Shown here piece after piece: positions 1-9,283 of a stretch of 64,000 nt of DNA. The translations under genes and the position numbers were made by a program. Source of the stretch: Hoylesella timonensis 4401737 = DSM 22865 = JCM 15640 (GTDB lineage Bacteria; Bacteroidota; Bacteroidia; Bacteroidales; Bacteroidaceae); NCBI RefSeq assembly GCF_000455445.1, contig NZ_HG417090.1:422929-486928 (forward strand), written 5' to 3'. The notes beneath the pieces are model-generated. The model had not been told where the DNA came from and searched no databases. It worked only from the letters and a program-made list of their open reading frames with translations. Within the stretch, counting starts at the first letter, position 1. Each line of letters starts with the position of its first letter.

Positions 1-669
1 CGCTTGACATACGTTTGCCCACAGACCGTTGATATATGCTTGTGTTTGTTCGCGGTTAGGCTCGCTCATCTTGTCTGCCGTGACGCTTTCAGTAGCGCTC
101 TTGTATTTGCCCACTTTGATAACTTGAAAACGGATGCCAAACTTAGCGAGCAAGTCCTTTATGAACATTGGCTCTGCTCCGATGCCATGCCAGTCTATCA
201 TACCTTGCGGATTAAGAAAGATTTTGTCTGCAACCGAGGCAATGTAATAGTTGCCTTGTGAGTAACTGTCTGCATAGGCAACAATCTTCTTTCCGCTCTT
301 CTTGAAATCGAGTAGGGCGTTCCGAATCTCCTGCCTACTGGCATAATCAGCAACGAACATACCAGATTCGATATAAATTCCTTTGATTTTGTCCGTTTCC
401 TTGGCTTTCTTGATAGCGGAGAGTATCTCGTCTAAGCCTAAACTTCCGAAAGAATCTTGTGCAAAAAGCCCAAATACATTGTCGTCACTTTGCTCTTGCA
501 GGGAGCCTGAAAGGTTGAGAACCAAAACACTGTTCTTACTAACATTTTGTGTGGCCTGTGTGGATGTTATCATTCCGATAATGCTCATCACACCTAAAAT
601 GGCGAGGATAAGACCAACTGCAAATATTCCCACAATAGTGGCTCCTACATACTTGAAAAATTCTTTCAT
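1..669 (-). CDS. sppA: Signal peptide peptidase SppA, N-terminal part (cut by window edge)
   Basis: The reading frame starts with ATG at 669 and stays open to base 1, giving the first 223 residues of an S49-family membrane serine protease that degrades cleaved signal peptides. Residues about 8-34 form one hydrophobic membrane anchor. The stretch around residue 190 (GKYKSATES) matches the segment carrying the catalytic lysine of the 67-kDa type; the catalytic serine would lie in the missing C-terminal half. A TAnnTTTG motif (TATATTTG) lies at 702-695 on the same strand, about 26 bases before the start. The gene is divergent from the SDR gene at 770. Family assignment is firm; completeness cannot be judged. 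Confidence 0.92.
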   Translation of the reverse strand, partial: MKEFFKYVGATIVGIFAVGLILAILGVMSIIGMITSTQATQNVSKNSVLVLNLSGSLQEQSDDNVFGLFAQDSFGSLGLDEILSAIKKAKETDKIKGIYIESGMFVADYASRQEIRNALLDFKKSGKKIVAYADSYSQGNYYIASVADKIFLNPQGMIDWHGIGAEPMFIKDLLAKFGIRFQVIKVGKYKSATESVTADKMSEPNREQTQAYINGLWANVCQA

Positions 670-756
670 AAGTTGAAAATTATAGTTACTGATGCAAATA
701 TAGTTAATTTTATTCAGTATGTCATGTAAAACTACTTTTTTTTGCGCAATCTATCG

Positions 757-764
757 TACATTTG
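757..764 (+). promoter_or_regulatory. Candidate -7 element directly before the SDR start
   Basis: TACATTTG matches the Bacteroidetes -7 consensus TAnnTTTG and ends only five bases before the ATG at 770, so a transcript from it would be leaderless or nearly so. No TTTG lies at the usual 19-base spacing; the nearest is at 741-744. Confidence 0.45.
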
Positions 765-769
765 TGGTG

Positions 770-1537
770 ATGAAAAAGGTTATTGTCATGGGTGCCTCGT
801 CAGGTATGGGGTAAGCGTTAGCCACCTTGTTGTACAAAGATGGTTGGATAGTGGGCATTGCAGCACGCCGTATCGAAGAAATGGAGCAATGGAAGTTGGA
901 ACAACAACAGTTAAATCCATCAACTACTGCCATGGATGGACAGGATAATGAAAGAATCTTCACTGCCCAAATTGATGTTTGTGCGCCAGAAGCTCCGCAA
1001 ACATTGCTCGATTTGATACATCGTATGGGTGGAATTGATCTTTATATTCATGCTTCAGGGATAGGTAGACAAAATCCTGAATTGCAAGAAGATATAGAAC
1101 TAAACACTGTAGAAACCAATGGTGTAGGATTCACTCGGATGATTGGTACTATCTATCGGTACATGGCAGTCAATGGAGGAGGACAAATAGCTGTCATTTC
1201 TTCTATTGCTGGTGTGAAGGGTTTGGGTGCTGCTCCAGCGTATAGTGCAACCAAAGCCTTACAAAATACTTATGTTCAGGCTTTGGAACAACTGGCAAAT
1301 AATAAAAGTCTAAGGATACATTTTACCGATCTTCGTCCGGGATTTGTGGACACCGCATTGCTAAAAGGTGGTGACTATCCTATGATGATGAACCCACAAT
1401 TGGTGGCTCGCCACATGTTGAAGGCTATCTATCGCAAACGGCATGTTTGCATCATCGATTGGAAATGGCGCATTTTGGTAAGTCTATGGCGTTGCCTGCC
1501 ACGTTGTATTTGGCGACACTTCAGACTGGTGAAGTAG
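770..1537 (+). pseudogene. Short-chain dehydrogenase/reductase interrupted by in-frame TAA
   Basis: Read from ATG 770, the frame encodes a normal SDR N-terminus (MKKVIVMGASSGMG), then TAA at 812-814, then continues in the same frame (ALATLLYKDGWIVG...) to the stop at 1535-1537. The stop replaces the residue right after the TGxxxGxG-type cofactor loop. All else looks intact: full-length numbering puts Ser145, Tyr158 and Lys162 (YSATK) where classical SDRs have their catalytic triad, and total length (about 255 codons) is normal. Either a recent nonsense mutation, a sequencing error, or a shortened product from an internal start (TTG 827) that would lack the cofactor loop. The substrate is unknown. 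Confidence 0.8.
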
Positions 1538-1602
1538 CTCACAATTATGACTATGAGGAATAAACGTCTTGAAAGCTCTTCCTTACTCCCTCGCTTATTT
1601 AG

Positions 1603-1642
1603 AAACACCACATCACTTATAATTATAAATGATGTGGTGTTT
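1603..1642. terminator. Bidirectional intrinsic terminator
   Basis: A perfect 13-bp stem (AAACACCACATCA at 1603-1615 with TGATGTGGTGTTT at 1630-1642, 14-base loop) lies between the convergent SDR and transglutaminase genes. The T-rich right arm serves the plus strand; the A-run on the left serves the minus strand. Confidence 0.8.
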
Positions 1643-1663
1643 TGCAAATAAGTGTATGACGAC

Positions 1664-4258
1664 TTACAGATGATGAATCGTGTATTGCAGTTGATCTCCT
1701 AAGCCAATGGTGTATCCTTGCGAAGTAAACACCACGCGGTTAAACGTGTCAGCAATCAAAAAGATTGGGAGTTGACGTGCATCTTTCAGTTTCATTTGGT
1801 TGATAATTTGCTTCTTGATACTGCCAGAAGCGTCAATTCCGAAGATAGTTCTCTTGGGTAATTGTCCAAATTCGTTAGCCTTAAACTTCTTGGCATCTTC
1901 TTCCGACTCAAAAAGAAGCACGAAAGGACGATTCCAACGATCAAATTCTGCCTTTAATTTAGCAATATCTCTTAGGGCATGATTAGTAGGTTCTTGTCCT
2001 ACGCCAATGATACCAAGTACATAATATCCTCTCCCTGTCTGTGAAAGGAGGCTCACTTCCTCATGGTTGAGTGTGAATTTTGATTCGCTGTCAAAGTTCC
2101 CTATCACATTGATTTCAGTGGTTGAGGTGCGCAAATGCAAATCAAGCGTAGTCGTTTGGTTCTTTTTAATATTAAAAATCTGATAAGTGGCTTTTACATT
2201 TCCGCTTGCCATACGGGTGCCACTCACAAGGATATAAGTTCCTTCATCTAACTTCGCACCGTTTTCAAAGGTGCTTTTCCAAGTGGTTCCACCTCCCATA
2301 TCAACCTGTCCTTCCTCAAAATTGAGCAGCGTTGGAACGCCATTCTCTATTTTACTAATGGTGAAATGCGTGTAATATTTAGGATTTTCCAAATATGTGG
2401 AAGGCTGATAATTGAGTTTTAGTACCCCCTGCGGAGCAGTAACCTGTTGTTTCGCTTCAAAATCAACATCTACCCAAGCCTCATGGGTGCGATATTGAAC
2501 CTTGGAAGTAACCACATCTTTGCGAGCTTGAATATTGAGACTGCGTGCCAAGTCGACAAAAAAGATGTCGCGTGAGCGGGTGTCAGTCAATCTCGATTGC
2601 CATACACCCATAGGCGTTTGTGCAATGCGCAGAGCCGTTTTGTCGGAATTGATGCGGATATTCTTCTGCACCCATTCTACCAGCAATGCGGGATTTTGTT
2701 GAAATCTTTCGATGGTAGCGGCATCGAAGGCTTGTTGCAGTTGCTGTTTGAAAGGTCGTATTATCATTTCATTCTCCACTCTTGGACAGAGTTGGTCGCT
2801 CTTTGCGTTGAAATGGTCTTCGAGTATCTCCATAGGCATGTCGCGCAAATCCTTGTCACTCAATGTGCGAAGCAATGCCAATGCCCTCTCTTTTTGTAGA
2901 ATATGTTTTTTGTAAAACGCCTCAATTGTTTTCCAATTGCCACGAGCTGTTACCAAGAATTTAGAAATCTCATCATCATTGGTCGATTGATAGAATGTTG
3001 CTTCGTACGACTTCCGTATACTATCTTCTGTTGCAAGCCGCTTTTTGTTATGAGCAATCATCTCTTCTGTGAGGGTAGGCAGCACGGCTTGTTCTATTGG
3101 AGGTACGATATCGAGCGAGTCGAGTGCGAAAGTCATTTGTTGACCATCGGTTGAAGCATGGCGTTTCAGTACTATCGTGACATGTCTGTCTTTGCCAAAC
3201 GAAGCCTTGGCGAAACCATAATGTCCGTTTTTGGATGCCCATATCAATAAGTCTCCTTTGCCTGCGGTAAGAAAAGTTTGCCCTTTTTCATCCGAATATT
3301 TGGTGACTGCGGTATAAAATTCGGCATAATTGTAAATTTTGAACTCCACTTTGGCATGATTTACAGGGCGTTGTTGCTCATCGACAATGGTAAAATCGAC
3401 ACGTGCTGTCTTTGCATAATTGTCGATAAGGTTGATTTCTGTGAAGTTTGAGGTACGCAACACCACCTCTTCAGGACCGTGATAATCGCCAAAAACTCGG
3501 GTGTGCATCAGCATTGCCCGCGATGCAGGAGCGTTGAACCAACCAAGGTTGAGGACGGGTTCTGGTTCGCATGCACCCAAAAAGTACCATTTTCCGTCTG
3601 CCCAAGCTTCTACCCAAGCATGGTTATCATCTGTGTGCGCCCAGCGTGGGGTGTACACCTGACGGGCAGGAATACCTACGGCACGCAAGGCAGCAACGGT
3701 AAACGTACTCTCTTCTCCACAGCGTCCTTGCGCATTTTTCATGCAAGCGAGTGGCGAAAGAGTGCGCCCATCAGATGGCGTATAGGTTACATGTTCATGG
3801 CACCAGTGGTTCACTTCGAGTATAGCCTCTTGCATGCTCATCCCTTTTATTCTGTCTTTCAAGGCTTGATAGAATATTTTTCTCGAATTGTCCAAATTCT
3901 CATTGTTCACTCTCAGCGGCAATACAAAGTGACGAAACAATAAGTCGGGAACAGTAGCTCCCCATGGCATCTCTTTTTTTATCTGAAAAGTGGTTCGGAT
4001 ATTGTCCAAATAAAAGGCTGTCGGGTAATCGGTGACGTCTGCCACAGGCATGTAAGCGTATAAAAACTGGAGTGCTTGTAGCTCTGTGTCATTCACATTC
4101 AGTCCTTTAATATCAAAGAATTGGTTTCCGATGATTTGCATTCTGTCTTTGAAAACCAATGTTGTCTGGTTTTGTGCCTGATTGTTTTCTTGCTGCAAAG
4201 TGGCATTCGCAAATTGACAGCAAAGGACTGTCAGTACGACAAGTAGGTATTTTTTCAT
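1664..4258 (-). CDS. Secreted transglutaminase-like domain protein
   Basis: An 864-residue protein with a signal peptide (MKKYLLVVLTVLCCQFANA). Residues about 145-235 form a transglutaminase/cysteine-protease core: Cys180 in GRCGEES, His213 in DNHAWVEAW and Asp221 form the expected Cys-His-Asp triad. Two further regions, about 280-370 and 610-720, look like beta-sandwich segments; the C-terminal 120 residues resemble a thioredoxin-like fold without a CxxC pair. The protein likely acts in the periplasm or at the surface on peptides. It starts 12 bases after cutC and is probably co-transcribed with it. The core is clear; enzymatic direction (protease or crosslinker) is not. Confidence 0.85.
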   Translation of the reverse strand: MKKYLLVVLTVLCCQFANATLQQENNQAQNQTTLVFKDRMQIIGNQFFDIKGLNVNDTELQALQFLYAYMPVADVTDYPTAFYLDNIRTTFQIKKEMPWGATVPDLLFRHFVLPLRVNNENLDNSRKIFYQALKDRIKGMSMQEAILEVNHWCHEHVTYTPSDGRTLSPLACMKNAQGRCGEESTFTVAALRAVGIPARQVYTPRWAHTDDNHAWVEAWADGKWYFLGACEPEPVLNLGWFNAPASRAMLMHTRVFGDYHGPEEVVLRTSNFTEINLIDNYAKTARVDFTIVDEQQRPVNHAKVEFKIYNYAEFYTAVTKYSDEKGQTFLTAGKGDLLIWASKNGHYGFAKASFGKDRHVTIVLKRHASTDGQQMTFALDSLDIVPPIEQAVLPTLTEEMIAHNKKRLATEDSIRKSYEATFYQSTNDDEISKFLVTARGNWKTIEAFYKKHILQKERALALLRTLSDKDLRDMPMEILEDHFNAKSDQLCPRVENEMIIRPFKQQLQQAFDAATIERFQQNPALLVEWVQKNIRINSDKTALRIAQTPMGVWQSRLTDTRSRDIFFVDLARSLNIQARKDVVTSKVQYRTHEAWVDVDFEAKQQVTAPQGVLKLNYQPSTYLENPKYYTHFTISKIENGVPTLLNFEEGQVDMGGGTTWKSTFENGAKLDEGTYILVSGTRMASGNVKATYQIFNIKKNQTTTLDLHLRTSTTEINVIGNFDSESKFTLNHEEVSLLSQTGRGYYVLGIIGVGQEPTNHALRDIAKLKAEFDRWNRPFVLLFESEEDAKKFKANEFGQLPKRTIFGIDASGSIKKQIINQMKLKDARQLPIFLIADTFNRVVFTSQGYTIGLGDQLQYTIHHL

Positions 4259-4270
4259 GTCAAAAAAGAT

Positions 4271-5032
4271 TTAGGTGGTGGGTTCCAAGAGTGCGAGTAT
4301 CGTATTTCTTACTCGGTCTTCAGAAGTAATTTCGATATAACTATCATCGTTGTTGGTGCTTCCCATGTGGAGATTTGGGTTGGTAAAGGTCATCAAGCTA
4401 TTGACTCTCTTGCGAGCAGAAAAATGAAATTCTTTGATATTTGTTTCGTTTGCTATCTGGTAAATATTCTCTTCGTTCACTCCGCTACCTGCCATCAGTC
4501 GGATTCTTCCCTGTGCCTTGAGCTGGAGTTTGCGCAACAATTCCATTCCCTCTTCCGCAGTAGGCTGCAAACCCGAAGTGAGTATGCGTTCAAAACCTAA
4601 GTTGATGATTTGTTCCAAAGCTTGAAAAGGGTCCTTACAGCGATCAAAGGCTCGATGAAACGTTGTAGACATCCCCTTGCAATGCGTAAGGAGTTTGCGA
4701 CACAATGCCTCGTCAACCAATCCTTCTTCGGTGAGACAACCAAATACAACACCGTCAACGCCTAACTCCTTACAAATATGTAGGTCTTCTATCATGCGTT
4801 CAACCTCGATGGGCGAATAGAGGAAATCACCCCCACGAGGGCGGATAATCACATGAAGACGGGTTGACTTCAGAATTTTTCGAGCCACCTTTATCTCTCC
4901 ATAAGATGGGGTAGTGCCACCTTCAGGAATGCTTGCGCAGAGTTCTACACGATGTGCTCCGCCTTGCTGTGCTGCCAAACAACTGTCAACACCATTGGCA
5001 CAAACTTCAAATTGATAATCTTGCTGGTTCAT
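4271..5032 (-). CDS. cutC: CutC family protein (copper homeostasis/TIM barrel)
   Basis: The product has the CutC TIM-barrel sequence: FEVCANGVDSC near the N-terminus, GGAHRVELCAS, the IRPRGGDF segment, and TFHRAFD in the middle. The family was linked to copper tolerance in E. coli, but its biochemical role is uncertain. I place the start at ATG 5032 (MNQQDYQFEVC, 253 residues) rather than ATG 5053, because the extra seven codons (MFLFLSY) lie in the T-tract of the rpiB terminator hairpin. The gene sits between rpiB and the transglutaminase gene, all on the minus strand. Confidence 0.9.
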   Translation of the reverse strand: MNQQDYQFEVCANGVDSCLAAQQGGAHRVELCASIPEGGTTPSYGEIKVARKILKSTRLHVIIRPRGGDFLYSPIEVERMIEDLHICKELGVDGVVFGCLTEEGLVDEALCRKLLTHCKGMSTTFHRAFDRCKDPFQALEQIINLGFERILTSGLQPTAEEGMELLRKLQLKAQGRIRLMAGSGVNEENIYQIANETNIKEFHFSARKRVNSLMTFTNPNLHMGSTNNDDSYIEITSEDRVRNTILALLEPTT

Positions 5033-5036
5033 ATAC

Positions 5037-5084
5037 GATAAAAAAAGAAACATCTACAAACTCACATACGGAATTTGTAGATGT
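5037..5084 (-). terminator. Intrinsic terminator after rpiB, abutting cutC
   Basis: Read on the minus strand, an 11-bp stem (ACATCTACAAA / TTTGTAGATGT, at 5084-5074 and 5060-5050) with a 13-base loop is followed by TTTCTTTTTTTATC. It ends about five bases before the cutC start, so it may work as a partial terminator between the genes. Confidence 0.8.
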
Positions 5085-5090
5085 CGTTGG

Positions 5091-5531
5091 TTATTCAACA
5101 GGTATCTTCTCAATGCGACGAACATGGCGCCCACCTTCAAATTCTGTGTTGAAAAATTCATCTAAGACTTGCCATGCCGTTTCTTTGTCCATGTACCGAC
5201 CCGGCAACACCAATACATTGGCGTCGTTGTGCATTCTGGTCATGTGGGCAATCTCGGGTTGCCATACCAATGCAGCACGTATTCCCTGATGTTTGTTGAG
5301 GGTCATGCTCATGCCTTCACCCGATCCACAAACGCCTATCCCTGGGTAGACATCGCCTTTCTCTACCGCTAACGCCAACGCATGAGCGTATTCGGGGTAG
5401 TCGCAAGAAGCTTCAGAATGGGTGCCGAAGTCTTGGTAGGCAATGCCTTTCTCATCAAGGTATTCTTTAATGACCTCCTTTAATCCGAAGCCCGCATGGT
5501 CACTGGCGAGTCCAACTTTCTTAATATTCAT
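5091..5531 (-). CDS. rpiB: Ribose 5-phosphate isomerase B
   Basis: A 146-residue RpiB/LacA/LacB-family enzyme that interconverts ribose 5-phosphate and ribulose 5-phosphate in the non-oxidative pentose phosphate pathway. Visible hallmarks are SDHAGFGLKE at the N-terminus and the active-site loop GVCGSGEGMSM with its conserved Cys. It lies 6 bases downstream of tkt on the same strand, and the pathway link with transketolase supports the call. A strong terminator follows. Confidence 0.95.
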   Translation of the reverse strand: MNIKKVGLASDHAGFGLKEVIKEYLDEKGIAYQDFGTHSEASCDYPEYAHALALAVEKGDVYPGIGVCGSGEGMSMTLNKHQGIRAALVWQPEIAHMTRMHNDANVLVLPGRYMDKETAWQVLDEFFNTEFEGGRHVRRIEKIPVE

Positions 5532-5537
5532 GACAAC

Positions 5538-7556
5538 TTACTTTGCTAAAAAATCCTTCACTTGTTTGTAAACGTTTTCTGCCGTAAAGCCTAACTTCTC
5601 ATCCAATACCTTATAAGGTGCAGAGTAGCCAAAGCTTTCCAGTCCAAAGACCTTACCGTTGGCTCCTACCAGACCTTCCAAAGTAACGGGAAGTCCTGCT
5701 GTCAAGCCAAATATCTTGGCATTCTTGGGCAAAATTTCATTTTGATATTCGCAGCTTTGTCGACGGAAAAGCCCCTCAGAAGGCACACTTACAATTCGAA
5801 CCTTCACACCCTCTTTTCTCAAGAGTTGTGCTCCAGCCACCAAAGTAGATACCTCTGAGCCACTGGCTAACAAGATAACATCGAACTTTTCATCGCTACC
5901 TGCCACGATATATGCGCCCTTCCTTGCCTCTTGGTAGGGTGTTCCTTCGGGTAAGTTTTCGATGTTTTGACGTGAGAAGATAAGTGCTGTTGGGGTTTCC
6001 ATGTTCTCCATAGCCATTTGCCAACATACTGTAGTCTCTTCAACATCAGCAGGTCGGAACACACGGACAGCATCTTTCCCACTGTGGTTTTTGAGTTTTT
6101 CCATTAACCTTATTTGGGCTTCTTGTTCAACGGGTTCATGTGTAGGACCGTCTTCGCCCACACGGAACGCATCATGACTCCAAATAAATTTGATAGGAAC
6201 TTCCATCAACGCCGCCATACGAATGGCAGGCTTCATATAGTCAGAAAAGACGAAGAACGTACCACACGCAGGAATTACTCCTCCATGTAGATACATACCG
6301 ATGCACATACAAGCCATGGTCAGCTCACTGACACCTGCTTGGAAGAATGCACCACTGAAGTCACCTTTCACCATGCTTTGTGTTTTCTTCAAAAAACCGT
6401 CGGTTTTATCCGAATTTGACAGGTCAGCGGACGAACAAACCATGTTCGGCACTTGTTCAGCCAAAAGGCTTAGGCATGCAGATGAGGCGTTGCGGGTGGC
6501 TGCACCAGCTTTCTGAGTAAGGTTACTCCAGTCTACTTTCGGTGCATTTCCCGAGAACCACTCCTTCATTTGGGTGGCTTTTTCTGGGTGTTGAGCCTTC
6601 CATTGGTCTTCTGCAGCATGGCGTTGCGCAACAATTTTACGCAGTTCTTCTGCACGATTGTCATACAATGCTTGCACATCTCCGGCAATGGCAAAGGGGT
6701 GATGGATGTCACCACCTAAGTTTTCAATCGTGTTTTTGTAAGCATCTCCGCCTAAAGGTGCGCCATGTGTCTTGACATTGCGCTCATAACTACTACCGTC
6801 GGCTTGTAATGCCCCTTTTCCCATAATGGTATTACCGATGATGAGCGTAGGACGTTCTTTCTCTTGAAGCGCCTTATCCAATGCCTGACGAATTTCAGCT
6901 ACATCGTTGCCGTCGATAGTGATGACGTTCCAGCCCCATGACTCATATTTCATCGCTGTGTTTTCTGCAGTTACGGCATTGCATTCTGTGGACAGCTGGA
7001 TGTCATTAGAGTCATAGAACATTATCAGATTGTTAAGACCTAAAGCTCCTGCTAAGCGTCCTGTGCCTTGTGATATTTCTTCTTGAATACCCCCATCGGA
7101 TATGTAAGCATAAATTTTATGCTGCATCATGACCGAGCCTAACTTTGTTTCTAAGAACTTTTCAGCAACGGCAGCACCTGCAGCAAATGTGTGTCCCTGT
7201 CCAAGTGGACCCGAAGTGTTCTCTATCCCTCTTGTCACATCCCGCTCCGGATGACCAGTTGTAGGCGAACCCCACTGTCTGAAATTCTTGAGATCATCAA
7301 TAGAAAACTTGCCTTGGAGTGCCAAAGTCGCATAAAGCATGGGAGACATGTGTCCAGGATCTAAATAGAAACGATCGCGCCCTGCCCACGTGGCATCATC
7401 TGGGTCGTATATTAAATACTCCGAAAACAAAACATTGATAAAGTCGGCACCGCCCATGGCACCACCGGGATGACCAGAGTTTGCCTTTTCTACCATAGAC
7501 ACAGCAAGCGTTCGTATATTGTCAGCCGCACGTGTCATTAACTGAATGTCGTTCAT
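5538..7556 (-). CDS. tkt: Transketolase
   Basis: A TPP-dependent enzyme of the non-oxidative pentose phosphate pathway. The N-terminal third has SGHPGG..GGADF, the HPE segment (TTGHPERDVTRG) and the cofactor-binding region SDGGIQEE...FYDSND; the middle has the pyrimidine-binding region with the SHDAFRVGEDGPTHEP segment; the C-terminal domain follows. The start at 7556 (MNDIQLMTRAADNIR) gives 672 residues, matching family length; an upstream ATG at 7622 would add 22 low-quality residues. Transcription likely begins near 7646, giving a leader of about 90 bases. It forms an operon with rpiB. Confidence 0.96.
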   Translation of the reverse strand: MNDIQLMTRAADNIRTLAVSMVEKANSGHPGGAMGGADFINVLFSEYLIYDPDDATWAGRDRFYLDPGHMSPMLYATLALQGKFSIDDLKNFRQWGSPTTGHPERDVTRGIENTSGPLGQGHTFAAGAAVAEKFLETKLGSVMMQHKIYAYISDGGIQEEISQGTGRLAGALGLNNLIMFYDSNDIQLSTECNAVTAENTAMKYESWGWNVITIDGNDVAEIRQALDKALQEKERPTLIIGNTIMGKGALQADGSSYERNVKTHGAPLGGDAYKNTIENLGGDIHHPFAIAGDVQALYDNRAEELRKIVAQRHAAEDQWKAQHPEKATQMKEWFSGNAPKVDWSNLTQKAGAATRNASSACLSLLAEQVPNMVCSSADLSNSDKTDGFLKKTQSMVKGDFSGAFFQAGVSELTMACMCIGMYLHGGVIPACGTFFVFSDYMKPAIRMAALMEVPIKFIWSHDAFRVGEDGPTHEPVEQEAQIRLMEKLKNHSGKDAVRVFRPADVEETTVCWQMAMENMETPTALIFSRQNIENLPEGTPYQEARKGAYIVAGSDEKFDVILLASGSEVSTLVAGAQLLRKEGVKVRIVSVPSEGLFRRQSCEYQNEILPKNAKIFGLTAGLPVTLEGLVGANGKVFGLESFGYSAPYKVLDEKLGFTAENVYKQVKDFLAK

Positions 7557-7652
7557 ATGATTGATGTTATGATGTTGATGTTCTTGTAAATAGTACTTAG
7601 TGGTTATGTGAAGGAACGGCAAGGATACGAATGATGCTTACCGTTCTTTTTG

Positions 7653-7683
7653 CAAAGATAGCATTTTGTGCTGACATAGGCAA
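7653..7683 (-). promoter_or_regulatory. Promoter of tkt-rpiB
   Basis: On the minus strand, TATCTTTG (7660-7653) matches TAnnTTTG, and GTTG/TTG (7683-7681) lies 20 bases upstream at the -33 position. Confidence 0.65.
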
Positions 7684-7848
7684 CGAATGCGATGCGTTTT
7701 TATCCATAATTTTCGGTATGGAATGTTTCTACCACCTATCTTATATTCGTTCCTCGCACCTTGATAAGAGTGGTGCATCATCTACATCTCAAAGGATTGA
7801 CATTAAAATAATTTTTAAGCGATGTTCCTTTTTATGATTTATATTGCT

Positions 7849-7856
7849 TATATTTG
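7849..7856 (+). promoter_or_regulatory. Candidate -7 element for the guanylyltransferase gene
   Basis: TATATTTG matches TAnnTTTG and lies 16 bases before the preferred start ATG at 7873. No clear -33 TTTG was found. Confidence 0.55.
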
Positions 7857-7872
7857 CAATGAAATAACTTTG

Positions 7873-8949
7873 ATGAATGACAATATGAATCAATCACACA
7901 ACCATTTAGTAATTATGGCAGGCGGTGTAGGGAGTCGCTTTTGGCCGATGAGTACAGCGGAAAAGCCCAAGCAGTTCATTGATGTGTTAGGCGTTGGCAA
8001 GTCGCTCTTGCAACTTACCTTAGAGCGTTTCAAGGATATTTGCCCATTGGATCACGTCTGGATTGTCACTAACAAGAAATATGTGCATACCGTTCAAGAA
8101 CAACTTCCCATGGTTCCAGCTCAAAATATCTTGCAAGAACCGATGCGTCGCAACACTGCGCCTTGTATTGCCTATGTGAGTTGGCGAATCAAAGCCATTG
8201 ATCCAAGTGCTAATATCGTGGTTGCGCCGAGTGATCATATTGTAACGGATATTTTTGAGTTTCAACGTATTATTAAGTCTACGTTAAAGTTTGCCAGCGA
8301 AACGGATGCGATCATTACCTTAGGGATGAAACCTCACTATCCTGAGACAGGCTACGGATATATTCAAGCCGACTTGTCAACGAGTTCCTTGCGGAACAAG
8401 GAGATTTTCAGGGTGGATAAGTTTCGTGAAAAACCCGATTTGCAAACCGCCCAAACGTATATTCAGCAGAACAATTATTTTTGGAATGCGGGAATTTTTA
8501 TCTGGAATGTGAAGACCATTATCAATGCCTTTCGAGTTTATGTTCCAGCCATTGCCAATATCTTTGAAAGCATGATGAACGTGTACGGTACTGCGAAGGA
8601 GCAAGAAGTGATAGACGCTCGTTATGGCGAATGTGAGAATATCTCTATCGACTACGCCATTATGGAGAAGGCAGAAGAGATATTCGTCTGTCCTGCGAAC
8701 TTTGGTTGGAGCGACTTAGGTACATGGAGCTCGCTGTTGGCTCATACCAATAAGGATTTGTATGGCAATGGTATCATTGGTCAAAATATTTTCTTATACG
8801 AAACCAACCGTTGCATCGTGCACGCTACACAATCTAAAAAGGTGGTCATCCAAGGACTTAACGATTACATCGTTGTTGAAAAAGATGGCGTCTTGCTGAT
8901 TTGCAAGTTAAGTGAAGAGCAGCGAATCAAACAATTCTCAGAAGAATAA
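7873..8949 (+). CDS. manC: Mannose-1-phosphate guanylyltransferase
   Basis: A nucleotidyltransferase making GDP-mannose from mannose 1-phosphate and GTP for surface glycans. The N-terminus carries VIMAGGVGSRFWPMS, the nucleotide-binding loop typical of the family; FREKPD and WNAGIF are the later conserved sites. At 358 residues from ATG 7873 (or 354 from ATG 7885) it matches the short single-domain form without the phosphomannose isomerase domain. The upstream ATG at 7822 overlaps the promoter motif and is unlikely. It stands alone and diverges from tkt. Confidence 0.92.
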   Translation: MNDNMNQSHNHLVIMAGGVGSRFWPMSTAEKPKQFIDVLGVGKSLLQLTLERFKDICPLDHVWIVTNKKYVHTVQEQLPMVPAQNILQEPMRRNTAPCIAYVSWRIKAIDPSANIVVAPSDHIVTDIFEFQRIIKSTLKFASETDAIITLGMKPHYPETGYGYIQADLSTSSLRNKEIFRVDKFREKPDLQTAQTYIQQNNYFWNAGIFIWNVKTIINAFRVYVPAIANIFESMMNVYGTAKEQEVIDARYGECENISIDYAIMEKAEEIFVCPANFGWSDLGTWSSLLAHTNKDLYGNGIIGQNIFLYETNRCIVHATQSKKVVIQGLNDYIVVEKDGVLLICKLSEEQRIKQFSEE

Positions 8950-8998
8950 GCGCAACAAAGGCAAGAGAGGGTAGAGGCGAGTGTGTTACCTCGCAGTA

Positions 8999-9038
8999 CC
9001 AAAAGCATAAAATTCAAAGAGCTTTTGGCGAATTTTTA
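8999..9038 (+). terminator. Possible terminator after manC
   Basis: An 8-bp perfect stem, CCAAAAGC (8999-9006) with GCTTTTGG (9021-9028), is followed by CGAATTTTTA. The T-tract is short. Confidence 0.45.
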
Positions 9039-9283
9039 TGGGTGCAAAGTTATGAATTTTTTTAACAAAGGCACTTCCAAAACTTCCATATTTGTAAGCG
9101 AATGACTATTTGGTCAGAAATATTCAAGTTTTGAAGCATGTTCTATAAGTCTCTGACTAATAGTGACTTGTTTTTAGTTAGAGGTGAAAAAGCGCATCAA
9201 GTAGGGGTTTGAAGCATTGATATAGCCTTGAAAAGTGGCCCTTTTTCGTCTATTTTGGCTCTTCATCCAGCCATTTTAGGCTG

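Noticed and set aside
4..676. Plus-strand reading frames at 4-261 and 383-676
   Set aside because: They are shadows of sppA, whose minus-strand frame is open to the window edge and has a clear family match.
9045..9052. Minus-strand TAACTTTG promoter near the manC end
   Set aside because: No -33 partner at 19-20 bases and no gene or terminator downstream on that strand.
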